64,000 nt of DNA from Paenibacillus durus ATCC 35681 (lineage in GTDB: Bacteria > Bacillota > Bacilli > Paenibacillales > Paenibacillaceae), in contig NZ_CP011114.1 of NCBI RefSeq assembly GCF_000993825.1, positions 868,001 through 932,000 on the forward strand. Reading direction: 5' to 3'. The stretch's first letter is position 1; every line of letters starts with the position of its first letter. The notes under the pieces were generated by a model, which was not told the DNA's origin, ran no database searches, and was given only the letters and a program-made list of their open reading frames with translations. The position numbers and the translations under genes are program-made. Positions 27,000 to 35,333 of the stretch are shown in pieces.

Positions 27000-27066
27000 C
27001 ATACAATTGAATTATTGTATGCATAATAACATGACTTTATAATGAATACAAATTAAAAATTGTATG
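27000..27066. promoter_or_regulatory. Probable MocR operator: three ATTGTATG half-sites
   Basis: CATACAAT-tgaatt-ATTGTATG (27000-27021) is a perfect inverted repeat, and a third copy of ATTGTATG lies at 27059-27066, overlapping the ribosome site of the RidA gene. TATAAT-like sequence lies between. MocR proteins usually bind two direct half-sites plus one inverted, as here. The region separates the divergent MocR and RidA genes. Confidence 0.6.
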
Positions 27067-27080
27067 GAGGGAAGCGAATA

Positions 27081-27458
27081 ATGAACAAAATTAGTACAAC
27101 AGAAGCACCGGCAGCTATCGGCCCCTACTCACAAGGATATGTAGCTGGAAATTTTCTCTTTACTTCAGGTCAAGGAGGACTCAATCCTAAAGATGGTACG
27201 GTCGTTATAGGTGGAATTGAAGCTCAAGCGGAGCAGACGATGAAAAACCTCGGTGAATTGTTTAAGGAAGCTGGGACAGATTACACAAAAGTCGTTAAAA
27301 CGACGTGTTTTCTTGCCGATATGTCTGACTTTGCTGCTTTTAATGCGGTATATGAAAAGTATTTTACGGAGAAACCGGCCAGAAGCTGTGTGGCTGTGAA
27401 ATCCCTTCCTCTTGGTATATTGTGTGAGGTTGAAGCCATTGCTTATTTGGGAGAATAG
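27081..27458 (+). CDS. ridA: RidA family reactive-intermediate deaminase
   Basis: A 125-residue protein of the RidA/YjgF family. It has GPYSQGYVAGNFLFTSGQ near the N-terminus, the active Arg in PARSCVAVKSLP and the final Glu in CEVEAIAYLGE. RidA hydrolyses reactive enamine/imine intermediates made by PLP enzymes acting on serine, threonine or other amino acids. The start follows GGAGGG; an in-frame TTG seven codons upstream is rejected. It leads a same-strand operon with PhzF, EamA, YciI and racemase genes. Confidence 0.92.
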   Translation: MNKISTTEAPAAIGPYSQGYVAGNFLFTSGQGGLNPKDGTVVIGGIEAQAEQTMKNLGELFKEAGTDYTKVVKTTCFLADMSDFAAFNAVYEKYFTEKPARSCVAVKSLPLGILCEVEAIAYLGE

Positions 27459-27475
27459 AAAGGGAGGGTAAATCA

Positions 27476-28249
27476 ATGAAACAGTATGTAGTTGATGCGT
27501 TCACAGATAAAGTTTTTGGAGGCAATCCGGCAGCGGTATGCGTTATGGATGAATGGCTTCCGGACGAGTTGATGCTGAAAATCACTGCTGAAAATAATCT
27601 TTCCGAAACCGCTTTTGCAGTGAAAGAAGGAGATGAATACCGGCTTAGATGGTTTACACCGGGTGGGGAAATTGACCTTTGCGGCCATGCAACATTGGCA
27701 ACAGCGTATGTCATTGCTAACTATTATGAAAAAAATGGGGAGAGAATCACGTTTCAGACAATGAGCGGGGAGCTTGTTGTGTTAAAAAAGGATGATTTAT
27801 TTGAAATAGACTTTCCATCATATGATTTGAAAAAGGTAGAAGTAACCGATGAAATGGCAGAGGCTATTGGTATAAGGCCGCTAGAGGCATACATGGGAAG
27901 AGACCTGGTTTGTATTCTGGAAACAGAAGAACAAGTCCGCAACGTAAATCCTGACCAAGATAAGGTAAAAAAACTGGATGGCCTATTATTGCATGTTACA
28001 GCTGAAGGAAAAGATTATAACTGTGTATCAAGATCATTTGCACCAAAATGTAGTGTACCTGAAGATCCTGTATGCGGTAGCGGACACTGTCATATCATTC
28101 CGTTCTGGGCAGATCGGCTAAATAAAAAATCAATAGTTGCTTATCAGGCATCAGCTCGTGGAGGAGTCCTATATTGTGATTATGAGGGAACACGTACGAA
28201 ATTAAGCGGTAAGGCTGCTTTATATTCCATAGCAGAAATATATGTTTAA
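27476..28249 (+). CDS. PhzF family isomerase/epimerase
   Basis: A 257-residue protein of the PhzF diaminopimelate-epimerase fold. The catalytic Glu is in NNLSETAFAV, with DLCGHATLATAYVI and the C-terminal DPVCGSGHCH. PhzF-like enzymes isomerise small amino acid-derived compounds; most outside phenazine synthesis have unknown substrates. It starts 17 bases after RidA with AAAGGGAGGG. In this operon it may act on amino acid derivatives. Confidence 0.88.
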   Translation: MKQYVVDAFTDKVFGGNPAAVCVMDEWLPDELMLKITAENNLSETAFAVKEGDEYRLRWFTPGGEIDLCGHATLATAYVIANYYEKNGERITFQTMSGELVVLKKDDLFEIDFPSYDLKKVEVTDEMAEAIGIRPLEAYMGRDLVCILETEEQVRNVNPDQDKVKKLDGLLLHVTAEGKDYNCVSRSFAPKCSVPEDPVCGSGHCHIIPFWADRLNKKSIVAYQASARGGVLYCDYEGTRTKLSGKAALYSIAEIYV

Positions 28250-28342
28250 ATTTTTGGAAATTTTGAGGTTTTAACCAAATTCCCGCGCGCTGCACGAATG
28301 ACTGCTTCTCCAATCAATAGGGGAGTAGAAAGGATCAAAACA

Positions 28343-29224
28343 ATGCAAAAAGGAATTTTATTATTAGTAGTGGCTACCTTTCTTTGGGCGGGCAACTACA
28401 TATGTGGACGTTTTTTAGGTCCAGCGTTACCAGCAACATTATTGAATACAATACGCTGGGCAATTTCAACGCTTATACTTTGGGGATTATTGATGCTTAA
28501 TAAGAAACAACTTCCGATCTTTATACGGTGGAAGGAATTTTTGGTGTTGGGGTTTTTAGGTGTATTCGGCTTTTCAACCTTAAATTATTTGGGGTTAAAA
28601 TCCATTAGTGCCTCACAAGCGGGAATGATCTCAGCAGGTATTCCCATTACCATCTTAGTCTTCACCCCATTTTTTCTTAAAGAAAAAATTAAAACCAAAG
28701 CATGGATTGGAGCAATCATATCAATAATTGGTGTTATCCTGCTGATTCAAGGTAAACAAACGACATCTTCTGAAGGATCCATTCTTGGAGAAATTGAAAT
28801 CCTTTTATCATGTGTAGCCTGGGGAATGTATACGGTTCTTGGTAAAAAGTATGGAAGAAAGATTGATGCGCTAACCTTGACTGCTGGAGCCGCCTTTTAC
28901 GGTACGCTTCTTAGTGCAATTAGTTGTATTGGTACCGTTGATCCAAGTTTGATTCATATGACCAAAAATGCATGGATTGGTATTTTTTATGTGAGTACCT
29001 TTGCGTCAGTTATTGCATATTTTGCGTGGAACGCAGGTGTGAAAATCGTTGGTGCAGGTCGTGCAGCACCCTATATTAACTTCCTTCCGGTTTGGACGGT
29101 TTTATTTGGTGTTCTTCTATTACAGGAACAAATATCTGGCATCACATGGGTAGGAGGATTTATTACTATTTTTGGAGCTGTCTTAGCCAGTGGTCAAAGT
29201 AAGGCTGTAAAAAACGCAACATAA
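28343..29224 (+). CDS. EamA/DMT superfamily transporter
   Basis: A 293-residue membrane protein of about ten helices made of two EamA repeats (LLVVATFLWAGNYICGRF at the N-terminus; ILLSCVAWGMYTVLGKKYG in the middle). DMT carriers often export amino acids or metabolites. The start at 28343 follows AGAAAGGAT and places the first helix at the N-terminus; an in-frame ATG at 28298 would add 15 hydrophilic residues. Its position between PhzF and YciI suggests export of an amino acid-like compound. Confidence 0.87.
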   Translation: MQKGILLLVVATFLWAGNYICGRFLGPALPATLLNTIRWAISTLILWGLLMLNKKQLPIFIRWKEFLVLGFLGVFGFSTLNYLGLKSISASQAGMISAGIPITILVFTPFFLKEKIKTKAWIGAIISIIGVILLIQGKQTTSSEGSILGEIEILLSCVAWGMYTVLGKKYGRKIDALTLTAGAAFYGTLLSAISCIGTVDPSLIHMTKNAWIGIFYVSTFASVIAYFAWNAGVKIVGAGRAAPYINFLPVWTVLFGVLLLQEQISGITWVGGFITIFGAVLASGQSKAVKNAT

Positions 29225-29273
29225 ACTTAATTCTCAGACAAGCGGATGCTTCAAGGAAAGGGAGATTTGAATC

Positions 29274-29579
29274 ATGCAATACATTATTACAGCTTATGAC
29301 GGCACTGATGAAAGTGCAATGGAAAGAAGATTAATGGCAAGGGAAGAACATTTAGAATCGGTAGAAAGCAGATTTAAAGAAGGGCAGCATTTGTATGGTG
29401 GAGCTATCCTTGATGATGCAGGGAAAATGATAGGCTCAATGATGGTAGTGGACTATTCATCGAGAGAAGAACTGGATAATTGGCTGAAGATTGAACCTTA
29501 TGTGGTCGGAAATGTATGGAAGAAAATAGAAATACAACCTTTTAGAGTGGCACCTATATTTATGAAACTTTATGAATGA
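29274..29579 (+). CDS. YciI-like protein
   Basis: A 101-residue protein of the YciI ferredoxin-like fold (YIITAYDGTDESAMERRL, HLYGGAILDDAGKMIGSMMV, EELDNWLKIEPYVVGNVWKK). Family members are small dimeric hydrolase-like or accessory proteins. It starts after AAAGGGAG and is 49 bases from the EamA gene. Its role in the operon is unknown. Confidence 0.82.
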   Translation: MQYIITAYDGTDESAMERRLMAREEHLESVESRFKEGQHLYGGAILDDAGKMIGSMMVVDYSSREELDNWLKIEPYVVGNVWKKIEIQPFRVAPIFMKLYE

Positions 29580-29597
29580 AGATAGGGGACTGATAAG

Positions 29598-30293
29598 ATG
29601 AACAAGGTTGGAATTGTTGGAGGGATAGGACCAGAATCAACAGTAGATTATTACCAATCGATCATTTCTAAATTTCAAGCAAAGATTGGTAGTAAAGAAG
29701 AATTACCGGAACTCTTTATTAACAGCATTAATATGTACAAGATGTATAATTTGCTTATGAATGGACAGACACAAGAATTAATTCATTACTTAACTGATGC
29801 TGTTCAAAAATTAGAAAGTGTTGGGGCTGATTTTGTAGTAATGTCTGGAAACACACCACATATTGTTTTTGAACAAATTCAACAACAAGTCCAAGTACCT
29901 ATGATAAGCATTGTAGAAGAAACATATTTAAAAGCACAAGAATTGAACTTAGAAAAGATTGGTCTTATAGGAACCAAGTTTACGATGGAAAATGATTTTT
30001 ATCAAAAACCATTTATTTTTCACAATATAGAGATGGTAGTGCCTAATCAATCGGAACAGGAATATATTCATGGAAAACTTGTTGAAGAATTATTCAATGG
30101 CATCGTGAACAACGAAACAAAAAAAGGATTTATAAACATCATCAATCAAATGATAAATAGAGACGGTATACAAGGGGTCATATTGGGCTGCACAGAAATC
30201 CCTATGTTAATCAAAAGTGAAGATTTAACTATCCATTCATTAAATACAACAGAAATCCACATTAATAAGATTGTTGATACCATTTTTAAATAA
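29598..30293 (+). CDS. Aspartate/glutamate racemase family protein
   Basis: A 231-residue protein with the family N-terminus VGIVGGIGPESTVDYYQ and the second catalytic Cys in VILGCTEIPML. The first Cys, normally in CNTAH, is absent: the segment reads VVMSGNTPHIVF. One-Cys members exist among broad-specificity or isomer-specific racemases, so activity is likely to be one-directional or specialised. It starts 18 bases after YciI (ATAGGGGACTG) and ends the operon. With RidA and PhzF it points to D-amino acid or modified amino acid chemistry. Confidence 0.85.
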   Translation: MNKVGIVGGIGPESTVDYYQSIISKFQAKIGSKEELPELFINSINMYKMYNLLMNGQTQELIHYLTDAVQKLESVGADFVVMSGNTPHIVFEQIQQQVQVPMISIVEETYLKAQELNLEKIGLIGTKFTMENDFYQKPFIFHNIEMVVPNQSEQEYIHGKLVEELFNGIVNNETKKGFINIINQMINRDGIQGVILGCTEIPMLIKSEDLTIHSLNTTEIHINKIVDTIFK

Positions 30294-30380
30294 CGATCGG
30301 TCATTAAGGGAATTCATTTCAGAGCAAAATAACCTGGGAATTTTATCAACGTTGTCTCAGCATAATTCACCTTGATCGAA

Positions 30381-30420
30381 TAATAACAGCGGAACCGTGC
30401 AGGGATGCCGCGGTGTTATT
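30381..30420. terminator. Dyad after the racemase gene
   Basis: AATAACA and TGTTATT, with GCGG/CCGC inside, form a long imperfect stem. There is only a short T-run, so termination is uncertain. Confidence 0.35.
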
Positions 30421-30465
30421 GAACTAATGTGCAGAATTTTTAATTAATGAGAGGTGACGCTTCAA

Positions 30466-30879
30466 ATGGATACTGATCAGGAACTAAGTATTGGTCAAGT
30501 TGCCGAGCGCACTGGGCTGAGCATCCCCTCGCTGCGATTCTACGAACGCGAAGGCCTGCTGTTGTCCACCCGGGTTGCACGCGACAACGGCGGCCGCCGT
30601 CGCTACAGCCCGGCCGATGTCGAGTGGCTCGGCATCTGTACCAAGCTCCGAGCTTCTGGAATGCCGATTGCCCAGATCAAACGGTTCGCGGAATTGGTCC
30701 GTCAGGGCCCTGGAAATGAGCACGAACGACTTAATATCCTCCGCGAACACCAACAACGAGTCGCCGTCCAAGTTGCCGAACTGAACGACTGTCTCGAACT
30801 CATCAACTGGAAAGTGGGCGTCTACGAACAGCACCTTGAGCAAGGAACCGCACAGCACCTCTGGACCGCCGGTAAATGA
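30466..30879 (+). CDS. MerR family transcriptional regulator
   Basis: A 137-residue protein with the MerR helix-turn-helix and wing (SIGQVAERTGLSIPSLRFYE, RRRYSPADVEWLGICTKLR) and a C-terminal coiled coil. No Cys-based metal site is visible, so it is closer to the SoxR/BmrR-like or adhR types. ATG at 30466 is chosen over a GTG four codons upstream. It is clearly GC-richer than the operon before it. The SDR gene follows 181 bases downstream and is the likely target. Confidence 0.85.
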   Translation: MDTDQELSIGQVAERTGLSIPSLRFYEREGLLLSTRVARDNGGRRRYSPADVEWLGICTKLRASGMPIAQIKRFAELVRQGPGNEHERLNILREHQQRVAVQVAELNDCLELINWKVGVYEQHLEQGTAQHLWTAGK

Positions 30880-31060
30880 GAAACGATGGCGCTATGCGCT
30901 TTTGCGGTTATCTTCCCTTTTCAGCTCCCAAAATCGGCAGCTATACACTCGAGAACCCGAGATGATGACGAAAACCATTGGTTTTAGGACAGTACTTGAC
31001 CTTAAGTGCACTACAGGTTGTATGGTGGATATGAGAATATCAGTAAGGAGATGAAACACC

Positions 31061-32044
31061 ATGCAGCAACAAAATTATTCAAAAACTATGCAGCACAGAA
31101 TTGGCTCCGGATTCGGCAATCGAAGCACCGCCGATGAGGTACTGCACGAAAGCAATCTCTCGGGACGTCTGGCTATCGTGACCGGTGGGTACTCGGGCTT
31201 AGGATTGGAGACCACACGGGCCCTCGCCAGCGCCGGAGCCCATGTCATCGTTCCGGCGCGTCGTCCCGCCTCTGCTGAACGGGCGCTCGCTGGCTTGAAA
31301 GGTGTTGAGGTAGCTGAGCTTGACCTTTCGGACCTCTCCAGCGTCCGGGCATTTAGCGATCGATTTCTGGCCAGTGGTAGAAGTATCGACATTGCTATCC
31401 TCAGCGCCGGGATCATGGCCTGCCCGGAGACTAGGGTGGGGCCTGACTGGGAGGCCCAGTTCGCCATCAACCACCTGGGCCATTTTACTCTGATCAACCT
31501 GCTGTGGCCAGCGCTCGTTGCCGAGGGGGGAGCGCGTGTGGTATCTGTATCCTCAGCTGGCCACCACCTATCGCCGATCCGTTGGGACGACGTGCAGTTC
31601 AAGCACAGTAGTTACGACAGGTTCCTTGCCTACGGGCAATCCAAGACCGCCAACATCCTGTTTGCCGTCGAGCTCGACAAGCGTGGTGCTGAGCACGGTG
31701 TACGGGCATTTTCGCTACACCCTGGCGCAATTCTGACGCCGCTGCAGCGCCATCTGACAAAGGATGATATGGTCGCGCTGGGTTGGATTGACGAAAACGG
31801 CAAACCGGCCGATCCAACATTCAAGACACCTCAGCAGGGCGCCGCTACCCAAGTGTGGGCGGCTACCTCTCCCAAACTTGCCGGCTTCGGTGGAATCTAC
31901 TGCGAGGACTGTGACATCGCAGAACCGGCTCCTGACGACGGCACCCAAATCGGAGTCAAGGACTACGCGGTCGATCCTCAGCAAGCCGTGCGCCTATGGG
32001 AACTCTCTGCCGAGCTGACAGAGACCAATTTACCAACCGTATAA
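31061..32044 (+). CDS. Short-chain dehydrogenase/reductase, retinol dehydrogenase-like
   Basis: A 327-residue SDR protein with NAD(P)-binding TGGYSGLGLETTRAL, a DLSDLSSVRAF segment, the NHLGHF helix and the catalytic YGQSKTAN (YxxxK). The extended C-terminus resembles the retinol dehydrogenase/WWOX-like SDRs common in Actinobacteria. It reduces or oxidises a carbonyl or alcohol of unknown identity. GC content and codon choice (GCC, CTG, GGC) differ from the AT-rich genes on both sides, so transfer with the MerR gene is likely. The start follows TAAGGAGATG. Confidence 0.87.
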   Translation: MQQQNYSKTMQHRIGSGFGNRSTADEVLHESNLSGRLAIVTGGYSGLGLETTRALASAGAHVIVPARRPASAERALAGLKGVEVAELDLSDLSSVRAFSDRFLASGRSIDIAILSAGIMACPETRVGPDWEAQFAINHLGHFTLINLLWPALVAEGGARVVSVSSAGHHLSPIRWDDVQFKHSSYDRFLAYGQSKTANILFAVELDKRGAEHGVRAFSLHPGAILTPLQRHLTKDDMVALGWIDENGKPADPTFKTPQQGAATQVWAATSPKLAGFGGIYCEDCDIAEPAPDDGTQIGVKDYAVDPQQAVRLWELSAELTETNLPTV

Positions 32045-32085
32045 TACTGCATCCGTAGAGGTAAGGGGGACGCTAATTGAATAAT

Positions 32086-32137
32086 GCAGCTGCCCGTCTA
32101 GGACTATTTTTCACGTCTATAAGGCAGCTGCTTTTTT
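32086..32137 (+). terminator. Terminator after the SDR gene
   Basis: GCAGCTGCC (32086-32094) pairs with GGCAGCTGC (32123-32131) and is followed by six T. Confidence 0.75.
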
Positions 32138-32302
32138 CTGTTCAGTCTATAATAATAATTTATTTTCTTTTAACACAAGCAGCTAACACAAGCAGCAGGT
32201 TCCCCGACGATTGAGGCGGAGCGCTACCCTCGGTGAACCGGACGGAACGCCCTTTGGTCCAGAGGGATCATCAGGCATAATAAAAGAGCCCTATAAGAGG
32301 AC

Positions 32303-32899
32303 TCACAGTTCATCACCCAAAAAATAGCGATCTCCACCTGCATTTTTATAAGCTCTAATAACATTCAACATTGCCTGCTTTTGTTGCTTACTTAATTTAA
32401 TATCCGTGCTGTACAAACCGGTTCCAGTTAAACGAATTATTGTCTTCTCTGCATTCGCCATTGCTCTAATCATTTTTAAGTCATCAGGGTAAACTGTACT
32501 TGAATAAACTTCTTGTACAGCATAAAGTGACATGCTTCCTCTAACATAATCATTGATATTATTTATGCTAAATAACTGGTCATCAGCTCTGATTTCGATC
32601 CAATTAGTGTCTATTTGATGGGCCCCTATATACTGCACTACAAATTCCAAATTCGACACTTTTCCATTGTCATTAGAAAAGTAAACATAAAAATCGCTCT
32701 TACCCTTGTTTTGCTCGGTTGTTTGAGCATAGTAGAACGAAACATCTTGTACCTCGTCCCTTTCTTCAACCAATCCGGATACCGCTTTTGCAATTTCCTC
32801 CGGTGATTTTGTAGGTTGCGGTTGATTGCTTTGCTCATTTGAACTACAAGCAGATAAAGACATGACGACAAGAACACAGAATATTAGTTTTTTAATCAT
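32303..32899 (-). CDS. Lipoprotein of unknown function
   Basis: A 198-residue protein with a lipoprotein signal (MIKKLIFCVLVVMSLSAC, lipobox LSAC), an Asn/Gln-rich linker (SSNEQSNQPQPTKSPEEI) and a mixed alpha/beta domain without a recognised family. It would be anchored on the outer face of the membrane. Its start overlaps the end of a truncated gene by four bases (ATGA), so it was once the second gene of a coupled pair. Confidence 0.7.
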   Translation of the reverse strand: MIKKLIFCVLVVMSLSACSSNEQSNQPQPTKSPEEIAKAVSGLVEERDEVQDVSFYYAQTTEQNKGKSDFYVYFSNDNGKVSNLEFVVQYIGAHQIDTNWIEIRADDQLFSINNINDYVRGSMSLYAVQEVYSSTVYPDDLKMIRAMANAEKTIIRLTGTGLYSTDIKLSKQQKQAMLNVIRAYKNAGGDRYFLGDEL

Positions 32900-33000
32900 C
32901 TTAGTTTCAAAGACCCCCCAACCGCAGTACCACTAGCAAAACTAATTGTCCACTCAGAAGCAGGAATTTTGTAGACTATCCAATCATGCTTTTCTACATA
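32896..33000 (-). pseudogene. Truncated 3' end of an unrecognised gene
   Basis: The last 34 codons of a frame (DWIVYKIPASEWTISFASGT and a short tail) run into the lipoprotein start with an ATGA overlap, as in a translationally coupled operon. The frame is cut by a stop at 33001-33003 and nothing upstream continues it. The original function is not recognisable. Confidence 0.4.
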
Positions 33001-33473
33001 TCAAGCCTTCCAAGAGATGTTAACCTACTAATTATATCCAAAAGATAGTTTTTTGGATAGACTAGGAGTATCTTAGTGCCTAAACGCGATCCAAAAACCT
33101 GTAATATGGATGTGCATATGAGCTGCAGCCGGCGTTGTTCTCTTTGCACCACAGTTTCGTACCTGGGCATAACACGGAAGTATCAGTGTGATTGGCTCCG
33201 GGTGGCGGCAATTTATCCGCCCCTGGCCCATTTTTCTCACTCAGACTCATGAATTCGCAACACCGTCCCGACCTGAATAACGCTCAATGAGTTTGGCAAG
33301 CTCGTACGTAACATAAATGGCTGCGAGAGGATTAGGCAATCATTTGGGAAGAATGGGATAACGGTCGCCTTTTCATATGTTGCATAATAAGGATGCCAAA
33401 GCTGATCCATAATAGTATTATGATTGCAATATATGTTAGGGGTCGGTATGCCAAGTGAAAGGGGAAGATTAAA
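33001..33473. other. Intergenic stretch without a supported gene
   Basis: No frame with start, ribosome site and family resemblance was found. The only pattern noticed is a short dyad around AAAAGATAG/TTTTTTGGAT near 33045. The stretch probably holds eroded sequence between the lipoprotein fragment and the SDR gene, whose ribosome site (AAAGGGGAAG) is at its right end. Confidence 0.4.
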
Positions 33474-34271
33474 ATGGCTACACAGGGGAAATACACAGTT
33501 ATTACCGGAGCAAGCGCTGGTATTGGTTACGCGACAGCTAAGGCTTTCGCAAAACGCAAGAAAAATATCATACTTGTTGCTCGCCGTGAACACAATCTGA
33601 ACGAACTGAAAAGAGAAATTTTGCAGGAAATTCCTGAGCTGGATATTGTGATAAAAGCAGTGGATGTATCCGTCAATCAAAACGTCCATCAACTCTATCG
33701 AGAGTTAAATTCGTACGAAATCGAAACATGGATTAATAATGCAGGTTTCGGTAACTATGAGAGTGTGTCCGGTCAAGACTTGGACAAGATTGAAACCATG
33801 CTGCGCCTAAACGTGGAAGCCCTAACTATCTTTTCGTCCTTGTATGTACGTGATTATAAAGACGTGGATGGTACACAATTAATCAATATATCATCAGCTG
33901 GTGGATACACAATCGTGCCAACGGCCGTTACCTACTGTGCTACCAAGTTTTATGTCAGTGCATTTACTGAAGGATTGGCCCATGAACTGAAAGCCGCCAA
34001 TGCAAAATTACAAGCTAAAGTATTGGCACCAGCGGCTACCAAAACCGAATTTGGACAAGTGGCCAACAATACGAGCGAGTATGACTATGACAACGTGTTT
34101 AGTAAATACCATACAAGCGATGAAATGGCCCATTTTCTCTTGCAGCTTTATGATAGCAACATGACTGTTGGTAGAGTTGACAGAGAAGACTTTGAATTCA
34201 AACTTAGTGAACCACTTTTTGATTATGCAGGCAATTCTAAGAATAACCAAAATGTTCGACTGAAAGATTAA
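33474..34271 (+). CDS. Short-chain dehydrogenase/reductase
   Basis: A 265-residue SDR with NAD(P)-binding TGASAGIGYATAKAF, Arg in VARREHNL (suggesting NADPH), NNAGFGNYE, the catalytic Ser in INISSAGGYT and YCATKFYV (YxxxK). It belongs to the classical DltE/YqjQ-like group. It is not related closely to the SDR at 31061. The start follows AAAGGGGAAG. Substrate unknown. Confidence 0.9.
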   Translation: MATQGKYTVITGASAGIGYATAKAFAKRKKNIILVARREHNLNELKREILQEIPELDIVIKAVDVSVNQNVHQLYRELNSYEIETWINNAGFGNYESVSGQDLDKIETMLRLNVEALTIFSSLYVRDYKDVDGTQLINISSAGGYTIVPTAVTYCATKFYVSAFTEGLAHELKAANAKLQAKVLAPAATKTEFGQVANNTSEYDYDNVFSKYHTSDEMAHFLLQLYDSNMTVGRVDREDFEFKLSEPLFDYAGNSKNNQNVRLKD

Positions 34272-34366
34272 CACAGCACAGTTTTAAAGTGGTGGAGCAG
34301 GCAAATACGGATATCGAATTGTTGAGGGCGAGCATGGGTCATGCAATGGGTATATCTTGAATTTCT

Positions 34367-34405
34367 CCGGATAAAGGGACCAAGCTGGCCACGTTCGCAG
34401 CGCGG
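34367..34405 (+). pseudogene. Short sigK-like remnant
   Basis: About 39 bases translate to [13 protein letters not shown], the region 2 signature of sigma-K, and are nearly identical at the DNA level to sigK around 19285 and 48837. The frame ends in a stop right after (CGG TTT AG). No other part of sigK is present on either side. The rest of the 275-base gap (34272-34546) holds no gene. Confidence 0.55.
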
Positions 34406-34546
34406 TTTAGGGATGGCGGGGAACAGAAGCATATAAAAACCTGATCGATATCTTTAGTAACATTAATGTGCCTACTTCCAAGGTAATATTTCTACAGGTT
34501 ATACTATTGTTTAGCCATGTAAAAAGTAATAAAGGTGGTTTAATAT

Positions 34547-34948
34547 ATGGTTCTAGACTCAAATTCAAATACCTTGAAAATGTATGCTCGAATCTATGTC
34601 AATGATTTAAAACCTGCTCTTGCTCACGTTGAATTAATGACAGGTATGAAACTTGACTGGCACGAAGGAATACCTGAATTAGGTTTGGAATTGGTTGGTA
34701 TTGCTGATCTACTGATAATTGCAGGTTCTAACGAATCACTTGCTCCTTTTCGTGAAACCCAAGCAACGTTTGTTGTAAAAGATATTGACTTCACTATAAG
34801 AGAGATTGAAAGCGTTGGAGCAGAAATCATAAACGGACCATTTGATGCACCAAATGGTCGTGGTTTTAATGCTAGGCACAAAAACGGAGCTGTTATCGAA
34901 TATATTCAATGGACAGATGATCTTATCCATCGAGTATTAGGATCATAG
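34547..34948 (+). CDS. VOC (glyoxalase/bleomycin-resistance fold) protein
   Basis: A 133-residue protein with a paired beta-alpha-beta-beta-beta fold. ARIYVNDLKPALAHVELMTG opens it and GRGFNARHKNGAVIEYIQW closes it, including the C-terminal Glu metal ligand position. VOC proteins include isomerases, dioxygenases and drug-binding proteins; the substrate is not evident. The start follows AAAGGTGG. Confidence 0.8.
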   Translation: MVLDSNSNTLKMYARIYVNDLKPALAHVELMTGMKLDWHEGIPELGLELVGIADLLIIAGSNESLAPFRETQATFVVKDIDFTIREIESVGAEIINGPFDAPNGRGFNARHKNGAVIEYIQWTDDLIHRVLGS

Positions 34949-35104
34949 AGTTGATTGACTAGCCGCAGGCCAGGGATGCTTTCCCTCGGCCCTCACTTTT
35001 GCGGCAGCATCAGAAGAAAGACAAGTAACTTTGAGCTGAACGTGCCAGTGGCAAATATAACCGTGTTAAACGCCAGTTTTTTTGTACCTATTTATAAATC
35101 AGCC

Positions 35105-35329
35105 TTACTTATCACCCTGGTACTTCGCTGTATTCAAAAAACGCTTTTTAATGAAGATCGCCCCTACTACTATTGCAATCAACATAAAGGCAGCTAAAGC
35201 TATCATAGCGTAAACATCAACATAACCGGCGATTGTTTCCCAAGCGTTCCCCGTAATTCTTCCGAGAAAGACTAACACGACATTCCAGATAAAAGTGCCG
35301 ATAACTGTTAAGCTCAAGAAGGGATAAGC
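35105..35329 (-). pseudogene. C-terminal remnant of a DedA family membrane protein
   Basis: Roughly 75 codons (SLTVIGTFIWNVVLVFLGRI, then a final helix and basic KKRF tail) match the end of DedA/SNARE-associated proteins. The N-terminal two-thirds with the conserved Glu and Arg are missing. The deacetylase gene starts its own stop codon only five bases away, so the fragment was cut when the glycan cassette arrived or was rearranged. Confidence 0.65.
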
Positions 35330-35333
35330 TGCA

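Noticed and set aside
34955..35197. 80-codon plus-strand frame after the VOC gene
   Set aside because: No ribosome site or family; it overlaps the DedA remnant, whose minus-strand frame is recognisable.
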